Positions 11,286-22,985 of a stretch of 64,000 nt of DNA are shown one piece after another. The DNA lies in NCBI GenBank assembly GCA_030704615.1, contig CM060733.1, positions 36,022,001 through 36,086,000 of the forward strand, read 5' to 3'. Source of the DNA: Takakia lepidozioides (taxonomy: Eukaryota; Streptophyta; Takakiopsida; Takakiales; Takakiaceae). The translations under genes and the position numbers were made by a program. Each line of letters opens with the position of its first letter. Within the stretch, counting starts at the first letter, position 1. The notes under the pieces are model-generated. The model was not told where the DNA came from. It was given only the letters and a program-made list of their open reading frames with translations, and made no database searches.

Positions 11286-14200
11286 ATGGCTACGGACGAG
11301 CTGGAGGGCGTGGAGATTGGTGACGAGCCAAAGCTCCCGGATTTCAAGCTAGGTGGGGATATCTTTTGTCCGAGCCCCTTAGTCGTGGTCTGTCCTTTGT
11401 TGATGCTGATATGTTCTTGTGTCAATTTATGAAGAAAATGTTACAGAATTCCTAGGAAATCTGGAAAGACTTTGGTCACGGGGAGGTAAATATCTGCGAT
11501 TCCAGTCTCTTTCTTCAAGTTTTGAAGACAATCGGGGGGCAGTGGTGGCTCCAATTGTCTGCTGCAATGCATCAAATAACTCAAATTTTCGGTTGTTGGC
11601 TTACTGTGTATGTTCTCTTATTGTTCTACGTTGTTGGCTTACTGTGGACGTAATAAAGTCTCTCTATATCTCACAATACCACAAAATGTACTCACTGTAG
11701 CCTTGCGGCATAGACCCCTCGTCCAGTTAGGGCGGAAGAAGAGGGAACAAACACTACCTTGATATAAACAACTGGTTGGGGCTTTACCGATTTCATCCAG
11801 AAAGCGCTTCACACAAGCATCAATCTGCTGTGTGTGAGCTGCCCAGAACTAGATCCCAACAGTGCCAGGGCTTTAGTCTCAGCCGCCAGATTATGAAAGT
11901 TGGCGAAACAGAGGTGCAGGGACTGTTCTTGATGGTTCGGAAGAGGGTCGCTCTCGCTGATATTACCCGGAAATTGTATCAGACAATGGTATTGTCTTCA
12001 GCCTGTCTGCACATGGGCATTGACAATCTCCCTTTCATCTCCGCCTTTGTTTATTGTTCAAAGTTAGCTTCCTGCACCATGGGAAAAGTCACAAACTGGG
12101 AAAAAGTCCAGGGAAGTTTTATGCCTAACTCTGGTATGTTTTGGACATTCTTCGTGCTTCTGACGCCGCCTTAGACACTTTAGCCTCCAAGTCAGCTTGA
12201 TCTAGCAAAGTGAATTCTTTCTTCCTGCCAAATATTCAGGTGCTTGGAAATCTCCTCTACCCTTCTCTGCGAGGACTTAGCCTGTTTAACAGGATGGTCT
12301 TGTTTCCAAGAAATAGAGTTGATCATCTTTAGGGTATCTTATAATACAAAGGGCAGGAGAAAAAGGAGCGATGCTGTGTCTGTACAGCTTGCACCTTGCA
12401 AACTGGGACAAATCCTATCTCTGTTATTTCTGCGGATCCCTAAAGCCCTGGCAAGCGATGTAGAGAACGCTGTGAAATAGTGCCATTATAATGCTGGAGA
12501 AAGTGTGCCAATGGCGGTGAGTTGCCCCCAAACATCAATGGGCTAACCTCTGGTTGTGTCAAATAACAATGGTGATTTGAAAACCCTACACTCTATGTGC
12601 GATGCTCATTTCTCTTTTTGCAGCTCCTGGCATACTTTGTTTGCTCTGAACAATGTGAGTGGGAGTGCAGATGCAAAACAGGCGCAGGGCTTCATTGCCT
12701 TCTTTGGCAATCTTCCCGAGGTGCGACCCTTCTGGTTCCTACTGAAGTGGCAAACTTCAACACCTTGTTAGCTCTAGTCAGAGGTAGAATTTATCGAAGT
12801 ACACTACGGCTGGCAAGAAAGGGATATTTTCTGACTGAAAAATCCCTGTCTCTTTAGTTGTCACAAGTGCGATACTTTTGCAGTAACTCTTTCATAGTAA
12901 TATTGTAGGCAGTTCTTTCAGTAACTGTCTCTCCACCAGTCCCATTTTGGTGCCTTCCCTTGAGATCTTATTGGTGGGAGTCTGAAGCTAGTGTCAATCT
13001 TAGATGTGATCGGATGGTTGCAGAAATGTGATTGTCCAATGGCTGTCCAATTAACGGATTGGATAAGAGAGAGAGAACGTAGTTATAAGACAACTTTTGC
13101 CATAGCCTTGTGGTCAGAGATCCCACATCCAATTTGGGTGGAATATTTGGGGGCAACGCTACCTCTGAAAAGCTCAATTCAGCCTTCCTTGACAGAAACA
13201 ATTAGAGAGAGATGTGTGTGTGTGTGTGAGAGAGAGAGAGAGCTAGGCGAGCAGGTTTACATTCCTGGCAACACCTTGAACGTGTTATGGGGCATGGCTG
13301 GACATTGCAGGAGGAGCAGGTTGTACGCTTCTTTGATCGCAAGGTGAGTTCTGCAATGTCACATTGTATTCTGATTTTCGCCAAGTGTGGGGTCCTTGGG
13401 CTGTGCTGTGGAACCTTGCAAAGATATATCCTACATGACACTATGCGAAGATTTTGTGAGAGTGACAGTAGTCACTTGCGTACAAAGCACTTGTCTTCAT
13501 ATGGCCAGATCAATGTCATTGAAGCTTGGATTGGGGAACTTTGTTTGATGTTCTTCCATGTGTCGGCTTCTAGGTGGGTGTCATGCCTCTGTTTGATAGT
13601 GTTCTGATTTACACTCTTTTACAAAGTAGTCTGATATCAATGCCACCAATCTGGAACAGGATTACTACACGGCCCATGGAAGCAATGCGACCTTCATTGC
13701 AAGGACATATTACAAGACCCTGACAGTGCTGCGCCAGCTAGGTAGCGGGTCAAACAGCCTTCTAGGTGTAAGCATCAATAGGAGCATGTTTGAGAACATA
13801 GTGCGGGACTTGCTGTTGGTGAGGACAGATTGCACTATTGAACTGTACGAAGGAAGTGGGTCAAAGTGGCAGCTAGTGAAGACTGGCACACCGGGGAAGC
13901 TGGGTAACTTTGAGGATGTTTTATTTGCGAGCAATGAGATGCAGGTATGAGCACTGAACCTCGTTGATTGTCCTGTCAATAATATTAGCAGGAATTACCA
14001 TCTTAACAAGTGATTACAGATACTGATTGATGGAGGTTCCCTACATGTACAGGACTCTTGTGCATGTTGCATAGGCTTTCTCTTGGAGTAATTGAGTCAT
14101 TGATAACCTTTGGGTCTACAAGTCCTAGTTCACAGTCATTTCCACTGCTCACAGAAGATTGCTGCACTTTGTACGGTTTGGGTTGCAGGACACTCCTGTG

Positions 14201-17200
14201 GTGATGGCTGTGCATGCGACTGTCCGTGAGAACGAACGATCTGTCGGAATAGCGTTTGTTGATCTGACAAAGAGATTGTTAGGAATGACAGAGTTCTTAG
14301 ATGATGACCAGTACACCAGCTTAGAGTCAGCTATGGTAGCCCTTGGATGTCGAGAGTGCGTAATTCCCCAGGAAAATGGAAAGTCTCCGGATGGGCGCAA
14401 GCTTCGCGATGTTATGGCACGCTGCGACGTGCTGATGACAGAGAAGAAGAAAAGTGACTTCAGGTACTTGCTTCTTTGTGAGTCTTTCATTGCAGGGGGC
14501 TCGAATATTTTCAAACATGTGCTAACAGAATCCTTGAACTAGCTAAGGTTGAACTTAAACACTTGCAAAGATTTCTTCCTAATGCCGTGTTCCAGCTGCT
14601 GCTTTGAAAAGCCCTAATCAATCATGGGCTAAAATATCTGTAGGGGGCTTCAATGGAATTCGGTGCAAATTGGGATTGAGACCTATTTTAGTAATCTATG
14701 GCTGCAAATATTGTCTGCAACATGCAGCAATGTTTGTCTATCTCACAAGTTTCATCAAACTGTCCAAATGTCGCTCTGCACATTTGAGATGCATATAGTG
14801 CGTGCGGTTCGTAGTTTTGTCTAGCAGTCCCCTCTGTTTTCTGTACTTCTGCCTTTCCTCAGCAGGAATGACAGTCGAGAAGATGTTCAGTCTGGACCAA
14901 CCTTCAAGGCAATACTAGTATCAGGTAGGTTTGGAAAGACTAAGTTTTGCTGTTATGGTGCAGGTCTCGGGATGTAGAGCAGGATCTAAGCCGGCTTGTA
15001 AAAGGTCCCTTGGAGCAACACAAGGACCTCGTGGCTGGATCTGAGGGTGCAGCTGCCCTTGCTGCTCTGCTTTCCTACACGGAGCTCCTTGCTGATGACA
15101 CTAATTATGGGAAGTACACTCTTCAACCCTACAGCCTAGACTTGTACATGCGCCTTGACGCTGCTGCACTAAGAGCTCTCAATGTCACTGAGAACAAGAC
15201 AGATGCAAACAAGAACTTCAGTCTGTTTGGGTTGATGAACCGCATGTGCACACAAGGCATGGGAAAACGGCTGCTCAATCGATGGTTGAAACAGCCCCTG
15301 CTTGATGTGGATGAAATAGTTGGGAGGCTGGATGTAGTCCAGGCTTTTGTTGAAGGCCTGGAAGTGCGACAGGATTTACGGACCCAGTTGCGTCGGATGC
15401 CTGACATTGAGCGCTTGGTGGGTAAGTTGGAGAAGCGCCGCGCAGGTTTACAGGATATCGTGAGGCTGTACCAGGCAAGAATCTTGCAACTTTTGCTTTG
15501 TATCATGTGAATTGGCATGCTAGTAAAATTCATGATAGCCTTCATTCATGCAGCTTACTTCTCTATCTAGCATCAAAGTGTTGATACTTGGTTTGAAGAT
15601 AGAAATCAGGCATGCTTCACTGTTCATAACCAATCAAGTGCTATACCCTCACAAGTGTATTCTAGACAGAACCTTGCGCATTCTTACACCCCACAGTATT
15701 TGTTTTGTCAACAGGCAAGTGTGCGGCTACCAATCATCAAGACCTGTCTTTCTCGTTATGATGGCCAATTCACTGAGCTTTTGGATAAGAAGTACGGCAA
15801 TCTTTTGGCAGAATGGACAAAGCCAGATCATCTGGGTAAATTTGATGGCTTGGTTGAAGCAGCTGTTGACCTTGACCAGCTACAGAATGGAGAGTACATA
15901 ATTGCAGCTGATTATGACAATAGCCTTCAGGAGATAAAGAAGGAGAGAGATTCTGTAGATAAACAGATACAAAAAGTGCACCAGCTGGCAGCAGATGATT
16001 TGGGGCTGCCTGGTGACAAGGCTGTCAAGCTAGACAAAAGTACCCAGTGGGGATATGTGTTTCGAATAACAAAGAAGGAGGAGCCAAAGGTGAGGAAGAA
16101 ACTGACCTCACAGTATATGACCTTAGAGACAAGGAAAGATGGCATAAAATTCACAAATGCCAAATTACGAAGGCTCAGTGAACAGTATACAAAGCTAACT
16201 GAGGAGTACACTAGCACGCAGCGGGAGCTCGTCGCCAAGGTGGTGGATGTTGCAGCAACATTTGTTGAGGTACAAACTCTGCCTCAAGAAAATGGAGTAT
16301 TTTTATGAGTTATTTTGCTGAAAAAACAGTAGAGTAGGAGTGATTGGTATGTACCTTATTTCAGAACCTGCATTTTGCACTAAATGACCAAGTGAACTTT
16401 TTGTCTTCTTCTGTTGATTCGCTCGATGGACTCTTTCATTTGAGGTATCCAGGCTGTGGTGTGCTCAAAAAGGGTGATGTTTCTCTCCAATGAAGATCTT
16501 GCCACTCTGGGGTTGCACTCTGGGGCCTGCCAAAAGTGTTGTTGGTTACTTGTTGTGATTCCTCTACTAAACTCTGATCCAGCAGTGTGTAAAGTTTATA
16601 TCATCCAAATATGGACAGATGATCGTTGTCTTTCTTTAGGTGGGTAATGGACACATTAAGATCATGTTAGGCCCTGCAGGTTCCATTAGGATCTATGGCA
16701 ATCTCGAAATCAGGAAACCCATCACTGAGGATGTTTGAAATTTTTCTTCAAATAATTATAATCTTAGTCGTCCCATTTTGGTTATTGATTTGGATTATTT
16801 TGACGCTATCATTTCCTTGCCGACAGGTCTTTGCAGAGGCTGCAAGTCTATTAGCAGATATGGATGTGCTGCTTAGCTTTGCGGATCTTTCTGTCACTAG
16901 TCCAACACCATATGTGAGGCCCACAATAACATGCGGGGTAATCTTCCACGTCCCTTTTTCATGTTAGTGTGAGGTTCTGCTCTTCTGCTTAGAACTGCTG
17001 CCCAGCTACCTATATGTAGGCAGGCTTTGGTATACTCCCCTTCATTGTTCTATAAACAGGTTGACTTTCGCTTCTTAGATAAAATATATTTGCTCCAAGT
17101 TCAAAAGCATTTAACTCCTCTAACCTAGAAAGCCAAGTTCAAAGGGTCGTGAATAGCTTTGGAATGATGCAGGACAAAGGAGACATCATTTTGGAAGGGA

Positions 17201-20200
17201 GCCGGCACCCATGTGTTGAGGCACAGGAGGATGTTAACTTCATCCCTAATGATTGCCATTTGGTATGTTGCAGGTTTACACATGGTTCGTCTAATATAGA
17301 GGGCCCTGTCCTGTGGTTAGCATATGTACTTTTTGGAAATAGTATATTTGGTTTACATGCTGTTGGGGACATAAACTGGCCTTTTTGGAAGTGAGAAGAA
17401 TGAATTGAAATGGATGGAGGGTTTAATGGTAGGTGGGTGGCTCCAAGACTTGACAGAGGTTGGCCTCACTTCCCTTCATTTCAGACTCCAGACACCTGCA
17501 TGTCTCCACCTTTCGTTCAGACTACTGACTGGGGAGATAGTGTATTATGGACTACGTAACAATTCGAATCTGTTCAAAAACAGGCCACTTGCTTGAATGG
17601 AGAATCAAGAAGACATTGGCCATTGACATAGAAGGGCAGTCCCATGATGTTCAATGCCATAACTGTGAACTGCTCGTGTCAGGTGCGAGGCAAGAGCTGG
17701 TTCCAGATTATAACGGGTCCAAACATGGGTGGAAAATCAACATTCATTCGACAGGTTTTACCCCTTCTCTTTGGAATACTGAAGAGAAATGTTCTTTAAA
17801 GCACAGGCTGGTCCATACTAAGTGTTGGAAGAGGTGAGGAGGATCCCGCATTCTCCTAGGTCTCAAACAGGCCTCTTCAACTGTATGTTTGGATCTGAGC
17901 AAGAAAAATTGAATCTTGACCTTTGAATGTTCATCCAATGCCAGGAGATGAGCAGAAGCCCGGGGAATTTCAATCTACTTCCGGAGAATTTTGATTCTTA
18001 ATAAGACAACATTGTTTATGGTCAGTACATGTCCTTTAGATGTCCGGGAGAATCTCACTACAGAGGGATGGACAGGTAGGTGTGAATGTGTTGATGGCAC
18101 AAGTTGGATGCTTTGTGCCATGCGACCGCGCAGAGATCAGTGTGCGTGACTGTATCTTTGCTCGAGTTGGAGCTGGAGACTGCCAGGTGCTTTATTGTCA
18201 ACTAAGTCTACTTCGGTTTTATAAAGAGCTTGTCATGAATGTTGCGAGCATCATAGAGAGCTTTGAAGTGGCAAATGATCTCTTCATCATCAATTACGCC
18301 ATGATACTCAAGTAAATGCCCATGTTAGGGATATGAACACTATTTTATATATCATTCTTCCCAGTGAACTTCAGTTCTCATATTGCTCAAGGATGTGTCC
18401 ACATATGGTGTGTAGCTGCGGGGAGTCTCAACGTTCATGGCAGAGATGTTGGAGACAGCTGCCATCTTGAAGTCTGCTACAGAGCGCTCCTTGATCATCA
18501 TAGATGAACTTGGGCGGGGAACTTCAACTTATGATGGATTTGGTAAGACCCTTGTCTCGATTGTCCATCCAAATTTTAAGTGTCAATGTCCAATAGAGAG
18601 AGGTGCAGATTTGGAATCATATCTTCATAAGGTGTTTGCGGGGGTGTTATTGTCCTGACTACATCCTCTCTATCAACCTGTATTATGAGTACAGGGTTGG
18701 CGTGGGCCATTTGTGAGTACCTAGTGGAGGTAACAAGGGCGCCTACACTATTTGCCACCCACTTTCATGAGCTGACCGCTCTGGCACACTCAACGGACCA
18801 GTCTGTGTACGGCCCCCCAAGGGGACCCCTGGTGGGAATTGCTAACTATCATGTCAGTGCTCACATTGACACCAAATCAAGAAAGCTGGCTATGCTTTAC
18901 AAGGTGAATTCCTCCTGCATCTTCTCATCATTATTATGAAGCCGGACAGCTTAAAAAATTGTAGTGTGGTTACACAGTCTCTCTTTTTCTAGTTTTGAAA
19001 TCCCAATTTGTGGTCTTGCCGCCTCTCCCACCTGAGAAGGATGTAACAGACTGCGATCGCACTTTCTGCTTCCCTGACTGTAGAGTATGAAATATCTTTC
19101 CCCTCTGCATAGGAAGAGTGGCTCCAAGGTAAGCGAAGGTACAAGTTCAACAAGTCAGAATTCGTGATGTTTCGTGACCGTCTGGGGAAAGTGTATATGT
19201 TAAGCAAAAAAGATGAACATGGAGACCAAGCTCATGACTGCAGGATTTATTAAATACGTCTTGTCCTGCAAGAAGAGCATTGAGGAGAAAAGGCAATGAG
19301 AAACCTCATGGAGTTTTAAGTCCCATTATCAGTTTCTGGGGTGCAAAAGAATTTTTTACAATATTTTTGCTTTGTGCGTGGAAGAGGAAGAAGAGGATCA
19401 GAGGGCATAGGGGAATCGCAATCAAAAAATTGATCAAGGATGCGATCAAGCTGAGAGTGATTAGTCCAGGCTTCAGCTCTGCCCTTCTGTGGTGCCACTG
19501 ATTTTTAGCCTTAGCCTGTCCCCACTGACTTCTTTTGGTGGTCGAGGAGGGAACGGGAGGGAGAATGTACTCATAAGACGTTTTGCCGTATCCTTGTGGC
19601 CACAGACACTTGCCCAGTTTGGGCGGAACAAAAGGGAACAGACACTAGTTTTGTGAGGGGCTCACTCCAGTCGTGGGACATAGGGTGATATAATGAATTT
19701 GTTGTGGCTTTCCAGATTTCCTCTAGAAATGTCTACACACAAGCATCACTCTGCTGTGTGTAGAACAGGAGAGAGAGAACAGAAATGAAATGAAGTGGGG
19801 CACTTTATAACAAGAGAGAAGAAAGGAAGTGGGGTGCAAACGCCACCAGACATGATGGACTTGTCAATCTCTGTCATGCATTGTCTTGCCAGATGAATGA
19901 TGCCAGAGGACGTTGAATGCATGTAGTGTCGGTCAATTGTGCCATGCTTTTTGCTACTCTGCAGTCTGCAGATCACTCTGCACCTCCTGCAGTATAACAT
20001 GGAGTTTTTTGTAATGCAATGAAATGGACAGGTGGAAGAGGGTCCGTGCGACCAAAGCTTTGGCATTCATGTGGCTGAGTTTGCACATTTTCCGGAAAGT
20101 GTGGTAGCTCTAGCTAGAGAAAAAGCTGCAGAGTTAGAGGATTTCTCTCCTGCAGGCCTTGATTCAGGAGCGGACGAAATCAAGGAGGAGGTAACTTTAC

Positions 20201-20696
20201 ACCTTGGCCTTTTGGTCCCAACATAGCATGCGGCTGCTTTTGTAGAAACTCGCAACTTTGCATGGAATCACGTTAAAGGTGGTTTTACTTCTCTAGTCTT
20301 TCAGAAATAAAGTAGCATATCTTGTTGAGCAGTACTGTTTTAACTTGGATTTGTACATATTACCATCATTCAGATGTGCCTTTCAAAGTTGTGTGGACAT
20401 GAGAATGTGTTGGGGCCACTCTCTTGTAGCGTACAGCTTAATTCAACAGGAACGTAGCCATTTTCAAGAACCAAGGGCTTACACACATCTTATGTGGCCA
20501 ACAGGTGGGAGTGAAACGAAGGAGAGTCAGTGGTCCAGTGCATGGGGCTGCACGTGCTCGCCAGTTTCTGCAGGACTTCGTAGCATTGCCATTGGATACT
20601 ATGAACGCAAAGGAAGCCATTGCACAATTCAAAGAATTGAAGAGTGCTCTGGACAGAGATGCAAGCAGCAACCCCTGGTTGCAACAGCTTTTGTGA
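11286..20696 (+). CDS. MSH2: DNA mismatch repair protein MSH2, 15 exons, complete
   Basis: A nuclear MutS homologue that pairs with MSH6, MSH3 or MSH7 to recognise mismatches and small loops. Exons: 11286-11352, 12671-12720, 13311-13343, 13660-13944, 14189-14463, 14964-15474, 15715-16269, 16827-16937, 17173-17262, 17683-17754, 18076-18186, 18416-18542, 18695-18903, 20032-20190, 20505-20696. The phases agree and give 948 aa, close to the Arabidopsis protein (about 937). The N-terminal mismatch-binding domain contains 'VRFFDRKDYYTAHG'. The connector and lever follow ('[19 protein letters not shown]'). The clamp region is in exon 7 ('[16 protein letters not shown]'). Walker [10 protein letters not shown] is at 671-679, Walker B LIIIDE at 746-751, then GRGTSTYDG and the ATFHHEL-type '[11 protein letters not shown]'. 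The MSH6/MSH3-interacting C-terminus ends 'NPWLQQLL'. Intron 6 has a GC donor. Exon 3 could start at 13311 or 13320 in the same frame. Introns 1, 2 and 13 carry copies of a dispersed repeat. Confidence 0.95.
11686..11885 (+). repeat. Dispersed 'tgtactcat...' repeat, copy A (MSH2 intron 1)
   Basis: It contains 'gtagccttgcggcatagacc', a 'ccagttagggcgga' block, 'gggaacaaacactacctt', 'gatataaacaactggttggg' and 'cacacaagcatcaatctgct'. The same blocks in the same order occur at about 19560-19815 and 63755-64000, and inverted at about 43395-43690. It has no coding capacity. The size and intronic location suggest a SINE-like or other short non-autonomous element. Confidence 0.7.
13062..13160 (+). repeat. 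Dispersed repeat, copy B (truncated, MSH2 intron 2)
   Basis: It begins 'gagagagagaacgtagttat' and continues with 'ttgccatagccttgtggtca' and 'ccaatttgggtggaat', matching the first part of copies A, C and F. It then diverges. A (TG)n-(GA)n microsatellite follows at 13210-13242. Confidence 0.55.
19545..19815 (+). repeat. Dispersed repeat, copy C (MSH2 intron 13)
   Basis: It has the blocks 'gtactcataagacgttttgc', 'gtatccttgtggccacagac', 'cccagtttgggcggaaca', 'tttgtgaggggctcactcc' and 'acacacaagcatcactctgc'. It ends in an AAATG-rich tail, 'gaaatgaaatgaagtggggc' followed by 'actttataac'. The tail is shared with copy F and with 54447-54485. MSH2 intron 13 (18904-20031) is otherwise without recognised content. 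Confidence 0.7.
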
Positions 20697-21764
20697 AGGT
20701 TAACCTTACACCAGTTTGCTGCTAATGCCTCTTCTTGCCTGGATTTTGATTGGTAGCTCTTTCTCCCTCTCCGGGTGGCAAAGGAGGAGCACATTGATGT
20801 AAACCTGCGAAGCTGGTATAATTTGCCTTGCCAGAGAATATTTGATGCCCAGAAGCAGAGAGGGCATTTTTCTGCCCATTACTGGCAGACCACCACTAGA
20901 CATCAAGGTCCAGTACAGGATTGCCTCGTCAGGATGTCATAAGCCTAATGGCCTCTAGTAGTGATTTTGCTTAGCCTTTTAGAAGTAACACAGATGCCTA
21001 GGAAACGATAAAAGGACAGTAATTGTGACCCTGAACTTGGCCTTCAAAGATACTGGCTTTGCAAATTTCATTGAAAACTTCTGTGGCCTCAAAACCAGTA
21101 CTGGGAGGTACCAGTATTGCACTGAGAAAGCCCTGCCTCAACGAGGGAAATAGAATGTCTACTTTCAAAGGGACTGCTGAGATGCTATCGGAAGTGACAC
21201 TGAACTGCATAGCTGGATGCTGTAACTGCTGCACAAACATTGAGTCAAGTTTTTCCCAAGATTCTCTGGGCACGGTGTATCCGTCACAGAATCTGTCAAC
21301 AACAGCCTGGGAAAAGCTCCTGTTGCACAAGCAAACTTCAATCTTGCTGAAAGGTTTAGCTAACCTTGCAGGCATGGTGTCAGGGGTGAATTGTGGATAT
21401 CGAAATTGGTAGTCTCCAGGCCGACCAAATCTGGCTTGACATCTTGAGCTCGGCCACCTCACGTCGGTAAGGATCAATTAGAGGTGTATTTAGACTATTG
21501 GATGTTCGTGGATTTGGCCATGATAGTCTCACAGGGTAGACCCCAACTTTAGTCTCAAAAGCCTTACCAAATGGGCGAGAGCTTAGATTGTTAACCCAAT
21601 GTGACTTGCCAATCCCTTCATCAGCTGTTCATTGCAGATTACTATCATCCATATCAAGAAGAGTCACTGTCAATGGTAGAGAGGAAGTATTACAAAGTGG
21701 TCACTGGATATGAAACTGACTAGGTCTACAAAGTAGTTAATAAAGGCGTATTGAGAATAGCACA
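20697..21764. other. Intergenic region downstream of MSH2 with an unidentified 159-codon minus-strand ORF
   Basis: A minus-strand ORF at 20998-21477 encodes 159 aa with no motif I recognise. It begins near 'PSSRCQARFGRPGDYQFRY' and ends 'GHNYCPFIVS'. Its composition is not obviously low-complexity, so it could be an exon or a piece of a retroelement, but nothing around it supports a gene. MSH2 3' UTR sequence probably occupies the first few hundred bases. Confidence 0.3.
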
Positions 21765-21930
21765 ATGGCAAGTCCTTTGAGAATTGATGCTCCTTACTAC
21801 GGGAGAGAGTCCCCGGAGTCTTAGACTGGCTTGAAAAAATGCAGATGGCTGGTGATGTTCAGGACTTGAACACAGATAAGCTATTTAAGCTAGCAAGGTT
21901 AAACTTGAAGGGTAAAGCATGACCTGATCT
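21765..21930 (+). pseudogene. Relic of a retrotransposon gag gene
   Basis: Reading from 21765 gives a start resembling gag polyproteins ('MASPLRIDAPYYGRESP'). After a one-base frame change it continues with 'GVLDWLEKMQMAGDVQ' and 'DKLFKLARLNLKGKA'. This is the usual pattern of the retrotransposon gag domain (W and the LARLNLKGKA-type helix). The frameshift and an immediate stop show it is dead. No protease or reverse transcriptase follows. Confidence 0.5.
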
Positions 21931-22289
21931 GGTACCATTTGCTTATACGTCTCAGATTGTCAAACTCCGGACGCGCATTCTTCACGCTCCCATGTTTGGC
22001 ATACATGTTAACTCACATCCCGGGCTCATGTTGATTCTCATGCATTGTTGCACCTGCAAGATCTATGCACTCCTGCAATAGACAATTTCTCCAGGAACTC
22101 CTATTCCTTCATTTGATCCCAGGGGGAGAGAATCCCCTTAATACTCTTCTAAACGGAGCAAGGGCTTCATTGAAATCCGTGAGTAAGTTCCTGTTACAGA
22201 TGTTCCTTTGGAAGTTTTAATGTATGGTGGGTCTCTAATTGCTACCTGGCAAGGTGGAGGTCACTACGACACCACATCTGAATAATCGC

Positions 22290-22985
22290 ACTTTCCCTCA
22301 AGCGAGAGTGCGAGAAATTCTCTTGGTAAGAAAATACCACGGTGGTTCTAGATGTATGTTGAATGACCCTCGAGTGCCTAAAGCACTCTAGGAGGAGGAA
22401 GCAAAGACGCTTACTAGGTGGAGCCCATGACCCGAGTGTGGTGAGGGCTCTGATTGGGGTGTTCGCAACATAGGTAGTTGTGGTGGGGGTGACATAGGAC
22501 TCAACGCGGGGCTAAGGCCTTGTGGTGGGAGTTGTGGTGGAGTCTTAAGACTCACCGTGGACCAATGGGCCGTGGTGGGTAAGCCAAAACTCATCACGAC
22601 TCAACTTGAGCGAGTCCGAGGGTTTTGGTGGTGTTGCACCAAAATCTGAACATGTTGCTTATGAGACACCCGCCAACACCTTCGGAGACGTATATATGAG
22701 GTAGTAACCTGAGAATGGTGCAAGCCCATTAAACGACCAAAATTAGTAAAGCAAGCAAGTGAGTCGGAAAGTGACCAAGCATGGGGAGCTATTCCGGTTT
22801 GCTTTCAGCCATAGGGATTTCCATGGGATCCAAGTGGTTGAGGGAGAACCGATATCCCCAAGCGAGTAGCCAAAGCTCCAAGTTAGCCCAGCGGCTAGTA
22901 TGGAACTTAGTCGGGCGCATCAAAACAAATAATTATGATTTAAGGGAAGTTTACCAAAATGAGATGCACAACCGGCACTAATGGA
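22290..22985 (+). mobile_element. Diverged copy of the solo-LTR sequence found at 33.5-34.6 kb
   Basis: The order of blocks matches 33716-34330: 'gagtgcctaaagcactc', repeated 'gtggtgggag' and 'gactcaccgtgg', then TATA-like 'cgtatatatgagg', 'gtagtaacctgagaatggtg', 'caagccc', 'gagtcggaaagtgaccaa', 'ggggagctattccgg' and 'catcaaaacaaataattatg'. The two copies differ by many substitutions. Its ends are not defined. Together with the gag relic just upstream it suggests remains of one LTR element. Confidence 0.6.
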
